A stretch of 64,000 nucleotides of DNA. It comes from Mycolicibacterium neoaurum (GTDB lineage: Bacteria; Actinomycetota; Actinomycetes; Mycobacteriales; Mycobacteriaceae). The notes under the pieces were generated by a model. The model saw nothing but the letters and a program-made list of their open reading frames with translations. It had not been told where the DNA came from and ran no database searches. Positions 33,723 through 41,646 of the stretch are shown piece by piece. Within the stretch, counting starts at the first letter, position 1. Each line of letters opens with the position of its first letter. The stretch is taken from contig NZ_JAQIIX010000002.1 in the NCBI RefSeq assembly GCF_036946495.1, forward strand, positions 2,294,001-2,358,000, written 5' to 3'. The position numbers and the translations under genes are program-made.

Positions 33723-34487
33723 ATGTGGAATCCCGATACCTATCTGGCGTTCGCCGATCACCGCGGCCGCCCGTTCTTCGATCTGGTCAACCGCGTGGCC
33801 GCCGACACGCCGCGTAAAGTCGTCGACCTCGGGTGCGGGCCGGGAAACCTGACCGAGACGCTGAGCCGACGCTGGCCGGGAGCCGCGGTGTCGGGTGTGG
33901 ACTCGTCACCGGAAATGGTGGCCGCCGCCGGTGAACGGGGACTCGATGTCCGGTTGGGCAGCATCGCCGACTGGTCGCCGGATCCCGACACCGATGTCGT
34001 CATCTCCAACGCCGCCCTGCAGTGGGTGCCCGAGCATCGGGAACTGCTGGCGAGCTGGGTGCAGCAGTTGGCGCCTGGGTCCTGGATCGCCTTCCAGGTT
34101 CCCGGTAACTTCGCCGCGCCGTCGCACGAGGCAGTACGCGAGGTGGCACGCCGTGCCGAGTTCGCCGAGGCATTGGGCGACATGCCATTCCGCGATGCCG
34201 ATGTGGTGGGCACCCCGGCCGAGTACGCCGGCCTGCTGACCGACGCCGGGTGCGCGGTGGATGCCTGGGAGACCACCTACCTGCACGAGTTACGCGGGCA
34301 GACACCGGTGCTGGACTGGATCACCGGCACCGCGCTGACACAGGTGCGCGAGCGGCTGTCGCCGGAGGACTGGCTTCACTACCGCGAAGCCATCATTCCG
34401 CTGCTGGCACAGGCGTATCCGGCCCGCGCGGACGGTGTTACGTACTTTCCGTTCCGCCGGGTCTTCGTCGTGGCCCAGCTTCGGTGA
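33723..34487 (+). CDS. tam: Trans-aconitate 2-methyltransferase-like SAM methyltransferase
   Basis: A 254-residue class I methyltransferase. SAM motif I VVDLGCGPGNLTETL is at about residues 36-50, followed by VSGVDSSPEMVAAA and SNAALQWVPEH. The MWNPDTYLAFADHRGRPFFDL start and ETTYLHELRGQTPVLDWITGTAL core are typical of Tam (Rv0294), which methylates trans-aconitate to relieve aconitase inhibition. It is divergent from the amidohydrolase gene and ends before an inverted repeat. Confidence 0.88.
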   Translation: MWNPDTYLAFADHRGRPFFDLVNRVAADTPRKVVDLGCGPGNLTETLSRRWPGAAVSGVDSSPEMVAAAGERGLDVRLGSIADWSPDPDTDVVISNAALQWVPEHRELLASWVQQLAPGSWIAFQVPGNFAAPSHEAVREVARRAEFAEALGDMPFRDADVVGTPAEYAGLLTDAGCAVDAWETTYLHELRGQTPVLDWITGTALTQVRERLSPEDWLHYREAIIPLLAQAYPARADGVTYFPFRRVFVVAQLR

Positions 34488-34532
34488 TTTGTGGAGTCTC
34501 ACCCGCAATGAGCACGGCTGAAACTCCACAAA
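34488..34532. terminator. Probable bidirectional terminator tam / cysNC
   Basis: TTTGTGGAGT (34488-34497) and ACTCCACAAA (34523-34532) form a perfect 10-bp stem with a 25-base loop between two convergent genes. Confidence 0.65.
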
Positions 34533-34538
34533 CCGCGA

Positions 34539-36389
34539 TCAGTCGAGTAGTGCGATGACCCTGGCGACCAGGTCGTCGATATCGGCACCGGTGGTGTCCA
34601 CCACGAGATCCGGGTTCTCCGGTGGTTCATAGGGTGCGTCGATCCCGGTGAGACCCTTCAGTTCGCCCGCTCGGGCCCTGGCGTAGAGACCCTTCGGGTC
34701 GCGACGCTCGCACTCGGCGACCGGGGTCGCGACGTGCACCTCCAGGAAGGGTAGCTTGGCCGCATCGTTGAGGGTGCGCGCGAGATCGCGGTCGGACTTC
34801 AGCGGCGAGACCAGCGATGCCAGCGCCACCACACCGGCGTCGGCCAGCAACCGCGTCAGATGCCCGACCCGGCGGATGTTCTCAGCTCGGTCACCGGCCG
34901 AGAAGCCCAGGTCATCGGACAGCCCGTGGCGCAGATTGTCACCGTCGAGCAGGTAGGCGACCCGGCCCGATTCGACCAGAGCGCGCTCCACGGCGACCGC
35001 CAGCGTCGATTTGCCGGAGGCAGGCAAACCGGTGAACCAGATGGTGGCCCCGCGCTGACCTGTTTTGCCCCAGCGATATTCGCGATCCAGCGACGACGGG
35101 TGCCACTTGATATCGGATCGGTTGTGTCCGCTGGGCTTGACCTCGCGGGGCTCTCCGATGATGCCTGCGCCGACGGTGTCGTTGGACACCTCGTCGATCA
35201 GGATGAAGGCACCACTGTCCCTGTTGTCGGCATAGGCATCGGCCACCACCACCGAGCTGGTGCGCAGCGTGATCGCGCCGATGTCGTTGAGGGCCAGCTC
35301 CGCCGGCCCGTCGACCTCGTCGAGGGTTTCTGGGTCGAGCTTGGTGTGCAGTTCCTGCACGGTCGCCCGCACGGTGCGGGTGCCCTGCTTGAGCGCCAGC
35401 CGGTCGCTGGCGCGCAGCGGCTCGTCGAGGAACCAGCACACCGTGGCATCCAGTTCACGTGCCAACACCGGCAGTGACGCATTCTCGGCGGCGCTGACGA
35501 ACACGTCACCGCGGCCGACGTCGATATCGTCGGCCAGTTCGATCGAGACCGAGAGCGGCGCAACGGCCGTCGTACGATCGTCGTCGAGGGTGTCCAGCAC
35601 CGTGACCGTCGAGCGGGTGCCTGCAGGCAGGCTCACGACCGGATCGCCGACCTTGAGGGTGCCGGCCGACAACCGTCCGGTGTACCGGCGGCGCTGTTGC
35701 GCGGTGGGTCGCGACACCCACTGCACCGGTAGCCGCAGGCTGGCCGGATCGGGCTGCGGCGCAGCCAATTCCACCGACTCCAGGTACTCGAGCAGGGTGG
35801 GCCCGGTGAACCACGGTGTGTTGGCCGAACGGTGCACGACGTTGTCGCCGAGCTTGGCCGCGATGGGGATGACCGACAGATCGGCACCACCGAGCCGGTC
35901 GGCGACCTGCTGTAGTTCGCGCTCAACCTCGGTGAATCGGCTCTCGTCGAAGTCGACCAGGTCGATCTTGTTGACCGCGGCGACAAAATGCTTGATGCCC
36001 AACAGTTTCGCAATACGGGCGTGCCTACGGGTCTGCCGAAGCACACCGGCGCGGGCGTCGACCAGCAGGATGGCCACGTGTGCATTCGAGGCGCCGGTGA
36101 ACATGTTGCGGGTGTAGCGCTCGTGGCCTGGAGTATCGGCCAGGATGTAGCTGCGGGTATCGGTCGAGAAGAACCGGTAGGCGACATCGATGGTGATGCC
36201 CTGCTCGCGTTCGGCGCGCAGACCGTCGGACAGCGCGGCCAGATCGGCCACGCCCTCGGCGTCGGTCACGGCCTCGAGGTGATCGAGTGGCAGGCTGTCG
36301 GTGTCATGGAGCAGCCTGCCGATCAAGGTGCTCTTACCGTCATCGACCGATCCGGCGGTGGTGATGCGCAATAACTGACGGGTCGTCAT
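34539..36389 (-). CDS. cysNC: Bifunctional sulfate adenylyltransferase subunit 1 / APS kinase CysNC
   Basis: A 616-residue fusion. The N-terminal CysN GTPase drives ATP sulfurylase; G1 loop GSVDDGKST is at residues 13-21, with DTPGHERY and NKIDLVD. The C-terminal CysC domain, from about 440, has the P-loop GLPASGKST and phosphorylates APS to PAPS. It is the last gene of the stf0-cysD-cysNC operon, 36 bases after cysD. The leader between them contains GCGAAGCGAAGAAGAACG, a purine-rich repeat serving as ribosome site. PAPS feeds the sulfotransferase encoded upstream. Confidence 0.95.
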   Translation of the reverse strand: MTTRQLLRITTAGSVDDGKSTLIGRLLHDTDSLPLDHLEAVTDAEGVADLAALSDGLRAEREQGITIDVAYRFFSTDTRSYILADTPGHERYTRNMFTGASNAHVAILLVDARAGVLRQTRRHARIAKLLGIKHFVAAVNKIDLVDFDESRFTEVERELQQVADRLGGADLSVIPIAAKLGDNVVHRSANTPWFTGPTLLEYLESVELAAPQPDPASLRLPVQWVSRPTAQQRRRYTGRLSAGTLKVGDPVVSLPAGTRSTVTVLDTLDDDRTTAVAPLSVSIELADDIDVGRGDVFVSAAENASLPVLARELDATVCWFLDEPLRASDRLALKQGTRTVRATVQELHTKLDPETLDEVDGPAELALNDIGAITLRTSSVVVADAYADNRDSGAFILIDEVSNDTVGAGIIGEPREVKPSGHNRSDIKWHPSSLDREYRWGKTGQRGATIWFTGLPASGKSTLAVAVERALVESGRVAYLLDGDNLRHGLSDDLGFSAGDRAENIRRVGHLTRLLADAGVVALASLVSPLKSDRDLARTLNDAAKLPFLEVHVATPVAECERRDPKGLYARARAGELKGLTGIDAPYEPPENPDLVVDTTGADIDDLVARVIALLD

Positions 36390-36425
36390 GTCAACTTCGA
36401 CTTTCGTTCTTCTTCGCTTCGCTCA

Positions 36426-37346
36426 TCAGAAGTACCCTTCCCGCTTACGGTCTTCCATTGCCGCAACCGAAGTCCGGTCGTCGGCGCGGGTCTCACCCCG
36501 CTCGGATACGGTGGCCGCCGAGATCTCGGCGATCACCCGGTCGATGGTGGTGGCCTGCGACCGGACCGCGCCGGTGATGGTCAGGTCACCGACGGTGCGG
36601 TAGCGCACCCACTCCACCGCCGAGGACTCCCCGTCACCAGGTGTGGCGTATTCCGAGACGGCAAGCAGGATGCCGTCGCGCTCGAACACCTCGCGTTCGT
36701 GGGCGAAGTAGATCGACGGCAGCTCAAGGTTTTCCAGCTCGATATAGCGCCAGATGTCGATCTCGGTCCAGTTCGACAGTGGGAACACCCGCACCTGCTC
36801 GCCCTTGCGGATGCGCCCGTTGTACAGCGACCACGGCTCGGGCCGTTGCGCTCGCGGATCCCACTGCCCGAACTCGTCGCGGAAGCTCAGGATGCGTTCC
36901 TTGGCGCGGGCCCGCTCCTCGTCGCGGCGTGCGCCACCGAACGCGGCATCGAATCCGCCGGCTTCCAGGGCATCGAGCAGCGTGCGGGTCTGCTGCCGGT
37001 TGCGCGAGGCGCCGGGCCCCGGATCGGCGACGCGGCCGCTGTCTATGGTCTCCTGCACCGACGCCACGATCAGCTTGTGCCCGGCTCCGGTCGTGCGCCG
37101 GTCACGGAACTCGATGACCTCCTCGAAGTTGTGTCCGGTGTCCACATGCAGCACCGGGAAAGGCAAGGGCAGCGGACGGAAAGCCTTCTCCGCCAATCGC
37201 AAGAGCACGATCGAGTCCTTGCCCGCGGAGAACAGCAGCACCGGGCGCTGCAACTCGGCGGCGACCTCGCGGATGATGTGCACGGCCTCGGCCTCCAACA
37301 ACCGCAGCTCGTCGACGCGCTCGATGGCGCCCTCGGCAGAAGTCAT
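36426..37346 (-). CDS. cysD: Sulfate adenylyltransferase subunit 2 CysD
   Basis: A 306-residue ATP pyrophosphatase-type enzyme that joins sulfate and ATP to APS together with CysN. Seen: PP-loop LLFSAGKDSIVLL near residue 40, VLHVDTGHNFEEVIEFRD, and the C-terminal AAMEDRKREGYF signature. The start at 37346 is supported by GGAAGGG eight bases before it; its ATG overlaps the stf0 stop by four bases. Part of the sulfate-activation operon. Confidence 0.95.
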   Translation of the reverse strand: MTSAEGAIERVDELRLLEAEAVHIIREVAAELQRPVLLFSAGKDSIVLLRLAEKAFRPLPLPFPVLHVDTGHNFEEVIEFRDRRTTGAGHKLIVASVQETIDSGRVADPGPGASRNRQQTRTLLDALEAGGFDAAFGGARRDEERARAKERILSFRDEFGQWDPRAQRPEPWSLYNGRIRKGEQVRVFPLSNWTEIDIWRYIELENLELPSIYFAHEREVFERDGILLAVSEYATPGDGESSAVEWVRYRTVGDLTITGAVRSQATTIDRVIAEISAATVSERGETRADDRTSVAAMEDRKREGYF

Positions 37347-38143
37347 GTCGGCAACCCTTCCCGGTGTGCGTCGGCGCGATATCGGTCCACCCACTCATCC
37401 GATCGTTGGTCGGCCTGACGTTCCAGCACCGGCTCGGGGGCCAGTCGCGGATCGAGTCCCAGCCGTTGCAGGACATCGCCGACGACGGTGGTGAGATTGC
37501 GCCAGAGGTAGGGGTAGGACACGTCGAGGGGTTCGATGCCCTCCTCGGCGAACCAGTTTCGCCACCCCTCCTCCTGCGCGCGCAGCATGGTGATCACATG
37601 CGCGATGGCCCCGGCGTGATACTCGGCGCGGGCGTCGCGTACCGGATCGGGGCGTCCGCGCCAGACCCGGGTCTGCACCGCCCGCCAGAACGAAACCGCC
37701 TGGGACACCACATCCGGGCGGTAGACGTGCACCAGGACCGGATCACTGCCGACCACATCGCGGATGGCCGACAGCAGGCCGGTACCGGATCGATCGGGCA
37801 GTCCGGCCGCGCGGTCGAGCAGCAACGGCGTCTGATTCCACATCAGCTTGCCACCCCAGATCCCGTTCGGTGTCCGGCCGACGGTCTGGATGTAGTCACG
37901 CCAGATCGCCGGCGGCGCAAGGTCGGGCTTGCCTTCGTCGAGGGGATCGAGCAGGCGCAGGATCGACTCGTCCTCGACCCCGGCGAACCACTGCCGCGGC
38001 TGCGGTGATTGGCTGGTGGTCGGCAGATATTGGAAGAACTCCTGCGGTTCACCGGCGACGCCCGTCGCGCGCAGCGATTCGACGAGCAGAGTGCTTCCGC
38101 TGCGCTGCGACGCGAGGACGAGATACGCCTTCGAGTGGGCCAT
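37343..38143 (-). CDS. stf0: Stf0-type sulfotransferase (trehalose 2-sulfotransferase)
   Basis: A 266-residue PAPS-dependent sulfotransferase, Rv0295c/Stf0 family. Seen: the 5'-phosphosulfate-binding loop LASQRSGSTLLVESL at about residues 9-23, and GGKLMWNQTPLL and HVYRPDVVSQAVSFW in the core. Stf0 sulfates trehalose, the first step towards sulfolipids in M. tuberculosis; here the product is not known. First gene of an operon with cysD and cysNC, so donor supply and use are co-expressed. The sulfatase gene upstream runs the same way. Confidence 0.92.
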   Translation of the reverse strand: MAHSKAYLVLASQRSGSTLLVESLRATGVAGEPQEFFQYLPTTSQSPQPRQWFAGVEDESILRLLDPLDEGKPDLAPPAIWRDYIQTVGRTPNGIWGGKLMWNQTPLLLDRAAGLPDRSGTGLLSAIRDVVGSDPVLVHVYRPDVVSQAVSFWRAVQTRVWRGRPDPVRDARAEYHAGAIAHVITMLRAQEEGWRNWFAEEGIEPLDVSYPYLWRNLTTVVGDVLQRLGLDPRLAPEPVLERQADQRSDEWVDRYRADAHREGLPT

Positions 38144-38208
38144 GGGCGAGACTCTAATGGCAATTGTTGCGCCTCGTAGACCGGGTATTCAGGTCACCGC
38201 GAGTTTAA

Positions 38209-39579
38209 CTATTGCGTCGATTTGGAGGTGTCTTCGATACCTCGTTCGGTCGCTTTTGCCGACCGGCTCAATGCCGGCCATTCCAGAATGGTCTTGTAGG
38301 TCTGGGTGTAGCGCTCCGAGATCCGCGTGCCGGCGAACTCGGACGGGATGACGTCGTTGGTCTGCTCTCGCCAATCGTTGAGCAACAGCGCCATATCCCG
38401 AGCCACGGACTCCATTTCCGCTGAAAGAGGGCCATCGAAGAGGTTGTGTGATTCGCCGGGGTCAACCCGCAGGTCGTACAGCTCCCGCGCCGGCCGGGGG
38501 CCGCGCACATGCGGTCCGACGGCGGCGCCGGGTGCGCTGTCGGCGATATCCCACGGCAGATCCAAAAGTGGTCGAGAGGCGTAATTCTCGATATAGGAGA
38601 ATTCCTTGGTCCGAATTGCGCGGATCGGATCGAAAGAATCGTGATAAGTCTTTGTCGAATACACCTCATTGCGTGGTGATTCCGCGGTGCCGACGAATGC
38701 CTTGGCATGCGAGACGCCGTCCACCTCGGCAGGCACCTCGATGCCCAGCAGGTCCAGCAGGGTGGGCACCAGATCGACTCCGCTGAACAGTTCGTCGTAC
38801 AGCTGGGCAGGCACCGTGGACCCGGTCGGTGGCCGCACGATCATCGCAATGCCGGTGCCTGCCTCGTACAGCGTCGACTTGGCGCGGGGGAGGGCCGGAC
38901 CATGATCGGTCATGAAAACCACCCAGGTGTTGTGGTCAAGACCGGTGTCGGCCAACGTGTCCAACAGGTCGCCGACGGCGGCGTCGGCGACGGTGATGGA
39001 CCCGTAGAAATCCGCGAGATCCTCGCGGACGGCCGGGGTGTCGGGCAGGTAGCCGGGCACGTCGACGTCCGCAGGGTCGGCCGGTGTGTAGCGGTCATGT
39101 GGGTAGGGCCGGTGCGTCTCGAAGAAGCCGGCGGTCAGCAGGAAGGGTTCGGCAGGCGGACGCCGCAGCCATCCGGTGGCCTGCTCGACGACGTATTCGC
39201 AGTAGGAATTGGAGACGTCGAACTCGTCGAAACCCAGCCGCGAGGGATACGACGTTTCGTGCTGCATACCGAACAATGCGGTGTGCCAACCGGACCGGGA
39301 CAGGATGGCGGGCAGGGTTTGGACGCCGGCGCGGTACTCCCAGCCGTGGTGGGCCAGGCCGACCAGTCCGTTGGTCTGCGGATAGCGCCCGGTGAACAGG
39401 GATCCGCGCGACGGCGAGCACAGCGGCGCGGTGGCGTGTGCGCGGGTGAGCAGGATGGACTCGGCGGCGAGTCGGTCCATACGCGGGCTGTGCACATCGG
39501 GGTGGCCGTACACCCCGAGATAACGGCCCAGATCATGCCAGTGCACGATCAACACGTTCTCGCGTTGCGCCTCGGTCAC
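38209..39579 (-). CDS. Type I sulfatase (Rv0296c-like)
   Basis: A 456-residue alkaline-phosphatase-superfamily sulfatase. The formylglycine site is C54-S-P-S-R (LCSPSRGSLFTGRYP), Cys-type; metal residues lie in IVHWHDLGRYLG and FMTDHGPAL. GTG at 39579 is chosen because GGGAGG precedes it; a TTG further upstream is less likely. No signal peptide, so cytosolic. It hydrolyses a sulfate ester, perhaps to recycle sulfated metabolites, and lies 65 bases before stf0 in the same direction, as in M. tuberculosis. Confidence 0.9.
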   Translation of the reverse strand: MTEAQRENVLIVHWHDLGRYLGVYGHPDVHSPRMDRLAAESILLTRAHATAPLCSPSRGSLFTGRYPQTNGLVGLAHHGWEYRAGVQTLPAILSRSGWHTALFGMQHETSYPSRLGFDEFDVSNSYCEYVVEQATGWLRRPPAEPFLLTAGFFETHRPYPHDRYTPADPADVDVPGYLPDTPAVREDLADFYGSITVADAAVGDLLDTLADTGLDHNTWVVFMTDHGPALPRAKSTLYEAGTGIAMIVRPPTGSTVPAQLYDELFSGVDLVPTLLDLLGIEVPAEVDGVSHAKAFVGTAESPRNEVYSTKTYHDSFDPIRAIRTKEFSYIENYASRPLLDLPWDIADSAPGAAVGPHVRGPRPARELYDLRVDPGESHNLFDGPLSAEMESVARDMALLLNDWREQTNDVIPSEFAGTRISERYTQTYKTILEWPALSRSAKATERGIEDTSKSTQ

Positions 39580-39701
39580 GCGCTCCACCTCCCGTTCGTC
39601 CCTACGCAATATTCCACAGTGCCCGTCGAGTGTGCCGAGTGGTTTGCGTGCAGCCCGATCGCCGCACTGTCAGTGAGGGCTCGAATGTGCTAGGCGCGCC
39701 G

Positions 39702-40418
39702 CTATTTCCAGGCGAACACCGGTTGCTCGAGTTGGTCGACCGGATCGGCGCGGCCCTCCAGACCCAACCATCGCAATTGCAGCAGCACCGCGCCGGTCGG
39801 CGCGTGGATCAGGTCGTGGCCCAGCGGAATCTGCACCACCGGACGAGGACTCTCGGGAATGGCGATGAATCGCGGGGAATCGGGGCGTTGGAGTTGATGC
39901 AGGCCCACGCGGTAGACGGCGACCACCTCACCGGGGGAGGGGGCGAGATCCAGTCGACCGCCACCCCACAGCACCACCGGGGTGATCACGTATCCGGACC
40001 GGGTCGGGTAGTCGTCGAGCAGTCCGAGAACCGCATCGTTGCCGAGCTCGACACCGACTTCCTCGTGCAGTTCGCGCAGCGCCGCATCGATGACCGACTC
40101 GCCGGGATCGAGCCGACCGCCGGGCAATGCCCATTGCGCGGCATGCGAATTGAGTCGCGACGCCCGCCGGCACAGCAGGAATGATGCCCCGCCGGAAACG
40201 TCGATCATGCGGCCGTCCAGGCTGTCCGGCATCGGCCGGCCGGCGATCCAGTCCTCGACCGGTGCGGGGTCGACGCGGTCCTCGCCGACGCGTGAGTCGA
40301 CCAGGGTCACGGCAACGGCGGCGTGCCGCTTGGTCGGGTCGGTGACGGTACGACGGGTGTGGGCTGCGAGGTTGGCGCGGATCCGGTCGCGCAGCGCGGT
40401 GTCGTAGGGGACGGTCAT
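39702..40418 (-). CDS. NUDIX hydrolase
   Basis: A 238-residue NUDIX enzyme that hydrolyses a nucleoside-diphosphate-linked substrate. The NUDIX box GGRLDPGESVIDAALRELHEEVGV (about 100-123, pattern Gx5Ex7RELxEExG) is intact. Length and the preceding FLLCRRASRLNSHAAQWALP resemble CoA pyrophosphatase-type members (inference). Its start lies ten bases after the stop of the following hypothetical gene, so the two are probably co-transcribed leftward. Confidence 0.88.
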   Translation of the reverse strand: MTVPYDTALRDRIRANLAAHTRRTVTDPTKRHAAVAVTLVDSRVGEDRVDPAPVEDWIAGRPMPDSLDGRMIDVSGGASFLLCRRASRLNSHAAQWALPGGRLDPGESVIDAALRELHEEVGVELGNDAVLGLLDDYPTRSGYVITPVVLWGGGRLDLAPSPGEVVAVYRVGLHQLQRPDSPRFIAIPESPRPVVQIPLGHDLIHAPTGAVLLQLRWLGLEGRADPVDQLEQPVFAWK

Positions 40419-40427
40419 GTCGTGACC

Positions 40428-40910
40428 CTACGGGTGGTAGGGCACCCCGACGGCACGGAAGACGAATTCCGGCGGCACGTCGTAGGCCAGCGACCGGCGC
40501 GGCAGCCGCGCCAGCAGGTCCTCGGGCAGCGGTTCCTTGTAGTGCAGCGACAGTGTCCCCCAACAGCGCGGGTCGACCGCGGCGATGTCGACATCGAGCA
40601 CCAGTCCGGCCACCGAGAGATCGGCGGTGACAGTGCCGGATTGCACGGCGTCCCAGCGCTGGTCGATGGTGCGGCCTGCCAGCTTCGGCATGGTGGACAG
40701 GGTGGCGAGCACCCGCTGTTCGGTGATCACCAGGGAACCGGTGAAGCTGGAGACGCTGCCTGCGGATCGTTTGCCGGGAACCTGGCCCGAGAACCGGCGG
40801 GTCACCGCTACGTACTCGGCGAGGTGGAGAATTCCTTCCGCCTCCACCTCGGCGCGCAGCTCACCGGGAAGTTTGCCGATCCTCAGCCACTTACGCAGAA
40901 GTACCGCCAT
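40428..40910 (-). CDS. Conserved hypothetical protein
   Basis: A 160-residue protein starting MAVLLRKWLRIGKLPGELR. I do not recognise a family. Seen: mixed alpha/beta pattern with regular strands (SFTGSLVITEQRVLATLS, DLSVAGLVLDVDIAAV), a conserved-looking HYKEPLPEDLLARLP, no signal peptide, no membrane segment and no cysteines. The start at 40910 is the first ATG at the beginning of this pattern. It precedes the NUDIX gene by ten bases, and is divergent from the PAP2 gene. Confidence 0.6.
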   Translation of the reverse strand: MAVLLRKWLRIGKLPGELRAEVEAEGILHLAEYVAVTRRFSGQVPGKRSAGSVSSFTGSLVITEQRVLATLSTMPKLAGRTIDQRWDAVQSGTVTADLSVAGLVLDVDIAAVDPRCWGTLSLHYKEPLPEDLLARLPRRSLAYDVPPEFVFRAVGVPYHP

Positions 40911-40968
40911 GCAGCGAACCCTACGCCAACCGCCGAGATCGGGTCGTCGGTCACTTAGTCTCGATGAG

Positions 40969-41646
40969 GTGACCACTTCTCAGCACCGCATGGCGGCCAC
41001 TTCTCGACACCGCATGGCGGCCATGGCCGCGGCGATCGTGTTCCTGGTGTCGCTCGGCGGTGTCCTGGGCCACTGGACCTGGATGACGGACGCGGACTGG
41101 ACGGTGCTGGACCCGCTCTACCGGTATGGATCGGCTCATCCTGCGTGGGTGGACGGCTGGAATGTGCTCTGCAATGTGCTGCATCCGGCCGTGTTCCGAG
41201 TGCTCGCGCTGGTCTGGATCGGGTATGCGCTGCTGCGCGGCCAGTACCACGTCGCCCTCTTCCTCACCCTCACCGTCGAGGCATCCGCTCTGCTGGTACT
41301 GGTCCTGAAGTTGGTGATCGACAGGCCGCGCCCCGACACCGCGCTCGTCGCCGAGATGTCCTCGTCGTTCCCGTCCGGGCACGCACTGGGTGTCGCTGCC
41401 GCGGTGACCGCGCTGCTCATGGCCGGCTGGCATCAGCTGCGGCGTTGGCGCACAACGGTTGTGGTGATCGGTGTGTTGAGCGTGGTCGCAGTCGGTGTCG
41501 GCCGGGTGGTGCTCAACGTGCACCACCCCTCCGATGTGTTGGCGGGCTGGGCGTTGGGATACCTGTGGGCGTTGGCGTGGCTGCCGCTGCTCAGACGTTC
41601 CGAGGTAGCGGACGAAACACTGGCAGCGAGCGATAGCGATTCTTGA
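40969..41646 (+). CDS. PAP2-family membrane phosphatase
   Basis: A 225-residue integral-membrane phosphatase of the PAP2 superfamily, acting on lipid phosphates (phosphatidate, polyprenyl pyrophosphate or similar). Seen: KLVIDRPRPD (motif C1), SFPSGHALG (C2) and GRVVLNVHHPSDVLAG (C3), with about five membrane helices. The start is uncertain: GTG at 40969 or one of the ATGs that follow, because the first residues fall in a 24-bp tandem repeat. Its 3' end overlaps the convergent PAP2-kinase fusion by 56 bases. Corresponds in position to Rv0308. Confidence 0.82.
   Translation: MTTSQHRMAATSRHRMAAMAAAIVFLVSLGGVLGHWTWMTDADWTVLDPLYRYGSAHPAWVDGWNVLCNVLHPAVFRVLALVWIGYALLRGQYHVALFLTLTVEASALLVLVLKLVIDRPRPDTALVAEMSSSFPSGHALGVAAAVTALLMAGWHQLRRWRTTVVVIGVLSVVAVGVGRVVLNVHHPSDVLAGWALGYLWALAWLPLLRRSEVADETLAASDSDS
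40975..41022. repeat. 24-bp tandem duplication at the PAP2 N-terminus
   Basis: Units 40975-40998 and 40999-41022 (ACTTCTCAGCACCGCATGGC and ACTTCTCGACACCGCATGGC, each continuing GGCC) differ at two bases. Each provides an in-frame ATG, so the start codon itself is duplicated. Confidence 0.9.

Noticed and set aside
36390..36425. Repeat element between cysD and cysNC
   Set aside because: GCGAAGCGAAGAAGAACG is purine-rich and serves as a plausible ribosome-binding leader; too short to call a mobile element.
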